A DNA stretch of 64,000 bases from an uncultured Gammaproteobacteria bacterium (lineage in GTDB: Bacteria; Pseudomonadota; Gammaproteobacteria; HK1), in assembly GCA_958295465.1 (NCBI GenBank), contig OY282353.1, forward strand, positions 744,001-808,000, read 5' to 3'. The first letter of the stretch is position 1; the number at the start of each line of letters is the position of its first letter. Below are positions 47,912 to 54,890 of the stretch, piece after piece. The notes under the pieces are model-generated. The model saw nothing but the letters and a program-made list of their open reading frames with translations, searched no databases and was not told where the DNA came from. Made by a program: the position numbers and the translations under genes.

Positions 47912-49577
47912 CAACGAAAATCAAGCATTGAAGACGACCTTGCCGCTGCCCAAGGCCGAGGGCGCCATGCTCGCCCTTGCCGCCGGTGACGCTTTGGGCT
48001 GGCCCCAGGAGATGCCGAGAAACGTTCCACGTCATCCGGCGAAGGGTGTGCATGTAGAATTCGAGAAGTGGATACGGCGTAGCGGCGGGCGCTACCAGCC
48101 ATTCGAGGAAACCATCTTACCGGGAGAGTATAGCGACGATACACAACTCACCCTTGCGGTTGCGCGTAGCAGGACGAATCATGGCTCGGCATGGTGGAAG
48201 GCGTTTACACGAGTGGAGCTTCCTCTATGGACATTGTACGAACGCGGTGGCGGCGGAGCAACGAAACGCGCGGCCAGAGCATGGGCCGACGGCCATCCTC
48301 CCTGGAAGTCGAACAAGAAAAACGAGGTTCACCAGTACTTCTCGGCTGGCGGCAACGGGGTGGCCATGCGTGTTCTGCCGCATGCGCTGTTTCTCGCGGC
48401 GCAGGAGAGCTCCGCCGTCCTCATGCATGACGTGGTGCTCGATGGCTCGGCTACGCACGGCCATCCGCGCGCTCTGCTTGGGGCGACTGTATATGCCTAT
48501 GCCGCGTGGTCGCTTGCACGCAGGAGCAGCACGCTCCGGTTCGGCGAATTGCTGGATACCCTGCTCGATGAGGCGCCCGAATGGAGCAAGTTCCCGAAAT
48601 CGGAGCGGGACGGGGGTTCCTGGTTCGAGGCCGCCGAAGACGCGACGGGCGCGCGGTATCATCTGATTTGGGACCAAACAACTTGCGAGATGCTCGAACT
48701 GCTTGAGGTTGCACGGAAGGGACTTCAGGCTGGAGCTCTTGCGGATGATCACTCGGTCCTGAAAGACCTTGGATGTTTCGGCCGCACCAAGGGTGCAGGA
48801 ACCAGCAGTGCGGCCGCGGCTGTCTATCTCGTCGCTCGACATGCGGCACAGCCGGTACAGGGCGTTCTCAGAGCCGCTTTCGAGAAAGGGGCGGACACCG
48901 ATACATTGGCCGCAATGGCTGGCGGCTTGATGGGATGCCTTTGCGGTGTCGAGTGGCTGCCGACGGCCTGGTTTCAAGTCCAGGATGCCGAATATCTTCG
49001 GAACATCGCATCCCGGACAGCTCTGGGGCCGTGCAACGCGCATCAGCGGCCCGTCGAGCCGCTGCCTCACCCTGAATCCATTTTCTCCGATCTTCCCCGG
49101 AAAGGAGAGCATGAATTGGTCCTGGGCAACACGACGCGAGCACGCGTGGTCGTCCTGCCCGACCCGAAACCCATCGCCAAATCGATAGCGGTTCGAGCTT
49201 GGCGGCTCAGCACTTCCGATGGTCAGACCATGTACATCACGAGGGTTGGTCGTCTGGCCAGAGAAGCATTTGCAGATCAGCCAAGCGATACGCCAGAGCC
49301 GAATCAACTCCCATCTTCGGTCAGAGCGCCTGCCGATACCGCGACCGATTCAGACGCGGATCCGAAGAATTCGCTCTACGTGGAGTTTTGCCGGCAATTG
49401 CGAAGCATCTTCGGATCTGGCGAGATCAAACGCAAAGACGTAGAAACAACCTTGGGTCTCGTACCCGGTCAGGTCCGCAAATGGCTGGAACGCGCCGAGC
49501 AGGACGGGCAAATCCAGTGGACATCGAAAAAACCCGTGAAGTTCACATTGAGCAGCAATCGAAAATTCTTGCTGTAG
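47901..49577 (+). CDS. ADP-ribosylglycohydrolase (DraG/ARH family) with C-terminal extension
   Basis: A 558-residue protein. Residues 1-370 are an ARH/DraG-fold hydrolase: GAMLALAAGDALGWP, EYSDDTQLTLA (metal-binding DDT, 78-81) and GADTDTLAAMAGGLMGCL (second Asp-x-Asp-Thr, about 329-346). These enzymes remove ADP-ribose from proteins or DNA. The C-terminal part has a beta stretch (RVVVLPDPKPIAKSIAVRAW) and ends in a winged-helix-like segment (KDVETTLGLVPGQVRKWLER), perhaps DNA-binding. It overlaps the DarT-like gene, so it probably serves as antitoxin in place of DarG's macrodomain. Confidence 0.82.
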   Translation: MHDSNENQALKTTLPLPKAEGAMLALAAGDALGWPQEMPRNVPRHPAKGVHVEFEKWIRRSGGRYQPFEETILPGEYSDDTQLTLAVARSRTNHGSAWWKAFTRVELPLWTLYERGGGGATKRAARAWADGHPPWKSNKKNEVHQYFSAGGNGVAMRVLPHALFLAAQESSAVLMHDVVLDGSATHGHPRALLGATVYAYAAWSLARRSSTLRFGELLDTLLDEAPEWSKFPKSERDGGSWFEAAEDATGARYHLIWDQTTCEMLELLEVARKGLQAGALADDHSVLKDLGCFGRTKGAGTSSAAAAVYLVARHAAQPVQGVLRAAFEKGADTDTLAAMAGGLMGCLCGVEWLPTAWFQVQDAEYLRNIASRTALGPCNAHQRPVEPLPHPESIFSDLPRKGEHELVLGNTTRARVVVLPDPKPIAKSIAVRAWRLSTSDGQTMYITRVGRLAREAFADQPSDTPEPNQLPSSVRAPADTATDSDADPKNSLYVEFCRQLRSIFGSGEIKRKDVETTLGLVPGQVRKWLERAEQDGQIQWTSKKPVKFTLSSNRKFLL

Positions 49578-49647
49578 GTATGATGAATTGCCTGGTCTCA
49601 ATCATGACGGCCCATTTTGATTGCTTTTCAACCGAGGGACAGGAACC

Positions 49648-49986
49648 ATGAGCACTGAGTACTATGATCTGAGACATCCTTGGGGTGAGGTTGAGGTAGA
49701 AGAGACCCCGGAGTATTTCAGAATTACTCTATGGGACGACCACGGTTCCGAAGCCGGTTCTTTGACTCTTCGGCCCGAGGTCGGCCAAGAAGCAGTACTC
49801 CACTTCTTTCGAGATGAACCCGTCTGCCAGAGTTACTACAATGGGCAGGGCAGGGTACTGTACGAGTTGAGGGAAGCCCGCACGGCCACACTCGTCGACG
49901 AGTACGGCAGCCTTGTCAAGATGGAGAAACTCAGGAAAAGTTGCCTCCGTTCCCATGATTCGGAGGGAGCCGGGAACGACACGTGA
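49648..49986 (+). CDS. Hypothetical acidic protein
   Basis: A 112-residue protein starting MSTEYYDLRHPWGEVEVEETPEYF. It is beta-rich, acidic, and without signal or membrane segment. I recognise no family. It lies between the ADP-ribosylglycohydrolase and the broken Schlafen-like gene in the same orientation and could belong to the DarT module. AGGGACAGGAACC ahead of the ATG gives a plausible ribosome site. Confidence 0.5.
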   Translation: MSTEYYDLRHPWGEVEVEETPEYFRITLWDDHGSEAGSLTLRPEVGQEAVLHFFRDEPVCQSYYNGQGRVLYELREARTATLVDEYGSLVKMEKLRKSCLRSHDSEGAGNDT

Positions 49987-50020
49987 ACCGGCGACACCGA
50001 CCGCTCGAACGAGAAGAAGA

Positions 50021-51273
50021 ATGCGTGAGCCACCCGAACGGCTCCTGATGAGGATTCGGCTCGGCAAGGACGGCACCATCGAGTTCAGGGAAGCGGCGTT
50101 CTCCGGCGGGGAGATTGCGGAGCCGGGCCGGAACGAACTGGCCGATGAGTTGGCCGCGTTCGCGAACGCACGCGGCGGAATGCTGGTGCTTGGCGTTGCC
50201 GGCGAGACACGGCAGGTCGTCGGGATTCCTCCGGATCGGCAGGAAGACGTGGAGCGATACGTCTCCACGATCGTTCAGGAGTCGATCGAGCCGCCGCTCT
50301 ACCCCGATATCGGCTGGTACGAGCTGCCTGACTCCGACGGGCGCTTGCGGCCGGTCCTCCGGGTGGAGGTCGAGCGCAGCCTGTTCGTGCACCGGAGTCC
50401 CGGCGGCTACCTGCGTCGCGTGGGGAGTTCGAGACGCCGGCTTGAAATGGAGTCTCTGGCCCGTCTGTTCCAGCAGCGGAGCCAGGAACGGCTTGTCCGT
50501 TTCGATGAACAGATCGTGGCGGAAGCATCATTCGGGGATCTCGACCCCGCGCTGATCGATCGGTTTCATACGCCGTGCGGCCCGGACGATCGCGAAACCC
50601 TCGCCCGGATGCTCGCCATCGCCACGCCGGACGAGACCGGTCAGCCGGCGCCCACGGTCGCCGGGATCCTGCTCGGCGCAAAGGAGCCGGAGCGGTGGCG
50701 TATCGAGGAACGTCCGTCTCGGACTCCCTCAAGTCCTTTTGGTACCAGATCGACGCCAGGGACATCTTCGGGCCGCTGGACGTCCAGGTGGCGGACGCCT
50801 GCCACTTCGTCGTGAAGAACCAGAAGGTGGCGGCACGCAAGACCATGGGCCGGTTCGACCTGCCCCAGTACGACATGGCCGCCGTCTTCGAAGCGGTGGT
50901 CAATGCGGTGGCGCATCGTGACTACTCGGTGCGGGGTTCGAAGATCAGGCTTCGCCTGTTCGCCGACCGCCTCGAACTGTCGTCACCGGGAGGGTTGCCG
51001 GACAACCTGAGCGTCGAGACGCTCGCGTACCGGCAGGCGAGCCGGAACGAGACGATTACGAGCCTGCTGGCGAAGTGCGCCGTTCCTGCCGGGATCGTCG
51101 GGCTCGATACACGGCGCGAGACACTGATGGATCGCCGCGGCGAGGGCGTGGCAATCATCCTCGATCGCAGTGAGCGGCTGTCCGGCAAACGGCCGGTATA
51201 CAAGCTGTTCAACGACGCGGAGCTTCGTCTGACGATCTACGCGGCCGGCCCCGGCGCTGACGGTTCGGGGTGA
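50021..51273 (+). pseudogene. Frameshifted Schlafen-like (AlbA_2) gene
   Basis: A second copy of the AlbA_2-type protein seen at 35048, split over two frames. The first frame (50021 to about 50700) carries the AlbA_2 domain: ELADELAAFANARGGMLVLGV, SPGGYLRRVGSSRRRLEM, then PTVAGILLGAKEPERW. The second frame, from about 50698, resumes at YRG and continues through AVFEAVVNAVAHRDYSVRGSKIRLRLFADRLELSSPGG to a stop at 51271-51273. Compared with the intact homologue, about ten residues plus a frame are lost at the break. It may be a true pseudogene or a sequencing error. Confidence 0.75.
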
Positions 51274-51407
51274 CGTACTTGCAGGATAAATACGGTGTAG
51301 TTACATTAAGCGCTTATGTTTCAGGAATCCGTGCCGTTGGGCGGGTGTCGACTTTGAAATCACCCAGACGGTAAGGGGGCGGAACAGGTTCGACGGTTCC
51401 GGGTGTA

Positions 51408-51701
51408 ATGGATGAACTGGAATTCGAGTGGGATGAATCAAAGGACAGGGAGAACCGGCAGAAACACAGTGTCTCCTTCGAGGAAGCCAAGGCGGTTTTC
51501 TCGGACGACTTTGCTCGTCTGATTCTCGATCCGGATCATTCTGTCGGCGAGGAACGATTCCTCCTTCTCGGTATGAGCGCGCGCGAGCAGTTACTCGTTG
51601 TGTGTCACTGCCATAGGGGACCGGACGTGATTCGCATCATATCCGCCCGTGAGGCGAGCCGTCCTGAACGCAGGCAATACGAGGACTTTCGCGATGCGTG
51701 A
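51408..51701 (+). CDS. brnT: BrnT-family ribonuclease toxin
   Basis: A 97-residue BrnT toxin (RelE-like fold): FEWDESKDRENRQKHSVSFEEAKAVFSD is the family's opening, and VIRIISAREASRPERRQYE its end, with the catalytic Arg/Glu cluster. It is bacteriostatic by RNA cleavage unless bound by BrnA. The upstream 130 bases (51274-51407) are AT-rich and probably hold its promoter. The gene overlaps brnA by eight bases. Confidence 0.92.
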   Translation: MDELEFEWDESKDRENRQKHSVSFEEAKAVFSDDFARLILDPDHSVGEERFLLLGMSAREQLLVVCHCHRGPDVIRIISAREASRPERRQYEDFRDA

Positions 51702-51903
51702 CCACTACGACTTCTCCGATTCGACGCGGAACCCTTACGCCAGGCGCATGAAGCGGCAAATCACCATTCGTCTGGATCAGGACACGATTTCGTATTTCAA
51801 GAAGATGGCCGACGAGAGGGGTATCCCATATCAAAGCCTCATTAATCTGTACCTTCGAGATTGCGCCGAGTCGCGCCGGAAGCTGAGTATCGAGTGGAAT
51901 TGA
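51694..51903 (+). CDS. brnA: BrnA-family antitoxin
   Basis: A 69-residue BrnA antitoxin: RDHYDFSDSTRNPYARRMKRQITIRL, then DQDTISYFKKMADERGIPYQSLINLYLRDCA, a toxin-binding N terminus followed by a ribbon-helix-helix DNA-binding part. It neutralises BrnT and represses the operon. The ATG at 51694 gives the standard BrnA N terminus. Confidence 0.93.
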   Translation: MRDHYDFSDSTRNPYARRMKRQITIRLDQDTISYFKKMADERGIPYQSLINLYLRDCAESRRKLSIEWN

Positions 51904-52081
51904 CGACGCCGGCCTCGGGACTTGGCGTGGGCAGCAGATGACGATACTCCGTCACTTTGCATCGTCGGTGAATTCCCACGGCGGTAGGACCCAGCCGGGC
52001 CGATGGCCGTGCGCGGACCTGCCGTCGCCACCGTGACGCCTCGCCACTCCTTCGGGCATCGAGCGATACGGCGGCGGAGGA

Positions 52082-54562
52082 TTGGGTAAGGTGTCCCGTC
52101 CGGGTGCTCACATACTGAAACGACTCCGGCGTCTCCCCGTGGACCGATCATCCGATACCGTCATCGAGGCCCTGGCCGCCTCGCTCGAAGCCGCCTCCGC
52201 CGGCAACCCCAACGACGCGGAGTCGCCCGCCGCCGTGCTGTGGACCGACCGCGATTCCCGGTGGCGGTCCGTCGTCCCGCGGCTCCGTGCCCTCATCCCG
52301 CAGCTTCTGGCGCTCGGCGAGTATGATCCGGAGGAGCGCACCGGCCCGGCGATCTGGCTGCGATGCGTCATCGACCGGACGCTTGAAGCTCCCGGGTTTC
52401 CCCCCGATACGACCCCGATCGTCTACCTGCCGGGCGCGGGCCGCCAGGAGCTCGGTATCGCGGACGCCTGCCCGGACCCTCTGAAACCCCTGGTCGAGCT
52501 TCAGTACCGCGGCGCCTGCTGGACGCAGAGGAACGGCAGGGACTGGACGGTGGAGGCGTTCCTCACGTCCCGGGACGGCGGCGGCCTCGGGCTGGACCTC
52601 GCGCGCGATGCGGCCACCCGGCAGTCCATGCAGCGGGCCTTGACGGCGCTGGCGGCTACCTCGGTGCAGGCGTTGCGGGGCAGGCGTCTCGAAGCGGAGG
52701 ACTTCGACCGGCTCTTCTCCGACGATCCGGTGAGGGACGTGCTGGTGTGGCTGAGCGATGCCGAGGCGGCACGGGCCGGTTGGGAGGCCGGGCGCTGGAG
52801 CGCGTTCGCGTCCCGCTGCAAGGCGGACCTCGGGTTCGACCCGGAGAAGGACGGCGGGATCGTCGCGGCGGAACGGCTCGGCAGGCGGGAAGGGCCGTGG
52901 GCGTCGGTGTGGCGGCGTTTCGCGGAGGCGCCGGCGCTGTATCCGGGGGTGCCGGAACTCCTGCGCAAGGCGATGCCGGACGATCAGCGGGACGATCTGT
53001 TCGCGGAGCCGTCTTCCTGGCCCCAGAACAACGAACGGGACGAGGCGGCCCTGCGGCGAGCCCTTCTGAATCTTGAAAACGAAGCGCCGGCTGCCGCCCG
53101 CGAGCAGGTCGCCGCGCTCGAGAAGGCGCATGGTGCACGACGCGGCTGGGTCTGGGCGAAACTCGACCGGGCGCCTCTGGCGCACGCCCTCGCCTCTCTG
53201 GCGGCGCTCGCGGCGCGTGCATCGAAGGAGCTGGGCGGGGCATCCGTCGCCGAAATGGCCAGGCTGTACGCCGGCGGGGCCTGGGAGATCGACGCGGCGG
53301 CGCTCGACGGCATGGCCGCGGTGAAGTCGTCCGCGGATGCGCAAGCCGTGGGGGCGGCGCTGAACGCGATCTATCGTCCCTGGCTGGAATCAGCGGCCCG
53401 GCGCCTCCAGGCGCTGGCGGAGGCGGAGCCGCTCCCCGGTTCGGATGCGGACGGGACGCCGGCGTTCCCACAGGACACGCCGCTCCCAGGAGAGGCGTCC
53501 GTGTCCCCACAGGACACGCCGTTCCCAGGGGACGATACCCGCGGCGACGCCGGCACGGTGGTCCTGTTCGCGGACGGCCTGCGCTTCGACGTCTCGCAAC
53601 GCCTGGTGGAGCGTCTGCGGGCGAAGGACTACGCCGTGGCGGTGTCGATGCGCTGGGCGGCGCTCCCCACGGTCACCGCGACCGCCAAGCCGGCGGTGTC
53701 TCCGGTGGCGGGACGCATCAAGGGCCTGTCCCTCGGCGAGGACTTCCTCCCCGTTGTGGCGGATGGTGAGCGCCCACTGACTACGGATCGCTTCCGTAAG
53801 CTCCTTGCCGCCGCCGGCTGGCAGTATGTCGGGACGAACGAGACCGGGGACCCCTCGGGCCGCGCCTGGACCGAGTACGGGGAGCTCGACAAACTGGGCC
53901 ATTCGCTGCAAGCCAAGCTCGCGGCGCGGGTCGGCGAGCAGATCGCTCTGCTGCGGGAGCGCATCGAAGCCCTCCTCCGCGCCGGATGGTGTGAAGTCCG
54001 GGTGGTGACGGATCACGGCTGGCTGTGGCTGCCCGGCGGTCTGCCGAAGGTCGAGCTGCCGAAGTACCTCACCCGGAGCCGCTGGGCGCGATGCGCGGCG
54101 ATCGAGGGTGGATCCACGGTCGAGGCGCCGACCGTGCCCTGGCACTGGAACGCCGATGAACGGGTGGCCGTCGGCCCCGGCATCGCCTGCTTCGGCGCGG
54201 GCAACGAATACGCCCACGGGGGGCTGAGCCTTCAGGAGAGCCTTGTGCCGGTGATTCGGGTCGCCGCCGGCGCCGGCGCGGCCAGGGCGGAAGTGCGCAT
54301 CGCCGCCCTTTCATGGATCGGGTTGCGGTGCCGGATGCGGCTCGATGATGTCCGGCCGGGGCTCGCCGTGGATCTGCGAACGCGGGTCAACGATGCGGAT
54401 TCGAGCGTCAGCGGGGGCATCCGGGCGGTGGACGACGAGGGCGCGGCGAGCCTGCTGGTCCCCGACGACGAACATGAGGGGAGGCCGGCCGCGGTCGTCG
54501 TCCTGGATGCGGGCGGGCTGGTCATCGCAAGGCAATCGACGATCATCGGGGGCGAGGATTGA
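52082..54562 (+). CDS. pglZ: BREX phosphatase-family protein PglZ (type B)
   Basis: An 826-residue PglZ protein, alkaline-phosphatase superfamily, a core BREX component. The N-terminal part (SAGNPNDAESPAAVLWTDRDSRW) is that of the PglZ type B group. Metal/active-site motifs are LFADGLRFDV (about 494-503), VVTDHGWLWLPGG (about 640) and YAHGGLSLQE (about 709). Residues about 455-485 hold an in-frame repeat (QDTPLPGEASVSPQDTPFPG). The first possible start (TTG 52082) follows GGCGGAGGA closely; GTG at 52091 or 52139 are alternatives, the last giving the usual family length. Its stop overlaps the original brxL start. Confidence 0.88.
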   Translation: MGKVSRPGAHILKRLRRLPVDRSSDTVIEALAASLEAASAGNPNDAESPAAVLWTDRDSRWRSVVPRLRALIPQLLALGEYDPEERTGPAIWLRCVIDRTLEAPGFPPDTTPIVYLPGAGRQELGIADACPDPLKPLVELQYRGACWTQRNGRDWTVEAFLTSRDGGGLGLDLARDAATRQSMQRALTALAATSVQALRGRRLEAEDFDRLFSDDPVRDVLVWLSDAEAARAGWEAGRWSAFASRCKADLGFDPEKDGGIVAAERLGRREGPWASVWRRFAEAPALYPGVPELLRKAMPDDQRDDLFAEPSSWPQNNERDEAALRRALLNLENEAPAAAREQVAALEKAHGARRGWVWAKLDRAPLAHALASLAALAARASKELGGASVAEMARLYAGGAWEIDAAALDGMAAVKSSADAQAVGAALNAIYRPWLESAARRLQALAEAEPLPGSDADGTPAFPQDTPLPGEASVSPQDTPFPGDDTRGDAGTVVLFADGLRFDVSQRLVERLRAKDYAVAVSMRWAALPTVTATAKPAVSPVAGRIKGLSLGEDFLPVVADGERPLTTDRFRKLLAAAGWQYVGTNETGDPSGRAWTEYGELDKLGHSLQAKLAARVGEQIALLRERIEALLRAGWCEVRVVTDHGWLWLPGGLPKVELPKYLTRSRWARCAAIEGGSTVEAPTVPWHWNADERVAVGPGIACFGAGNEYAHGGLSLQESLVPVIRVAAGAGAARAEVRIAALSWIGLRCRMRLDDVRPGLAVDLRTRVNDADSSVSGGIRAVDDEGAASLLVPDDEHEGRPAAVVVLDAGGLVIARQSTIIGGED
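53450..53545 (+). repeat. In-frame tandem repeat in pglZ
   Basis: TCCCACAGGACACGCCG(C/T)TCCCAGG occurs at 53467 and, as CCCACAGGACACGCCGTTCC, at 53509, with related flanks. It encodes FPQDTPLPGE and SPQDTPFPGD between the N-terminal region and the catalytic domain. Confidence 0.75.
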
Positions 54563-54890
54563 ACCCGGCGCTCGACGAGCATGAGGGGGAGGCCGGCCGA
54601 CCGGCCGCCGCCATGGGCGCCGTCCCGGATGCGAACGGGCAGGCCCCGAACAGCGCGGCGGCGAGCCCGCCCGGCAGCCGTCGTCCCGGACGCAGGCGGG
54701 CAGGTCATTGCACGGCAATCGGCGATCATCAGGGGCGAAGATTGAAGCTGGTGGACGACGAGGGCGCGGCGAGCCTGCTGGTCCCCGATGACGAACATGA
54801 GGGGAGGCCGGCCGCGAGCGCCGTCCCGGATGCGGGCGGGCAGGCCATCGCAAGGCATCGGCCGGCGATCATCGGAGGTGAGGATTGACA
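54450..54890 (+). repeat. pglZ/brxL junction in three tandem copies
   Basis: The end of pglZ (ATCATCGGGGGCGAGGATTGA, stop 54560-54562) recurs at about 54725-54745 and 54868-54888. In each copy a TTG overlaps the stop: TTGAACCCG, TTGAAGCTG and the true brxL start TTGACACTG. An open frame of 109 residues (54559-54888) starts like BrxL (MNPALDEH against MTLVLDDL), passes in frame through the second copy and ends with the PglZ tail (IIGGED). The 150 bases before each copy repeat too (GACGACGAGGGCGCGGCGAG). Confidence 0.8.
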
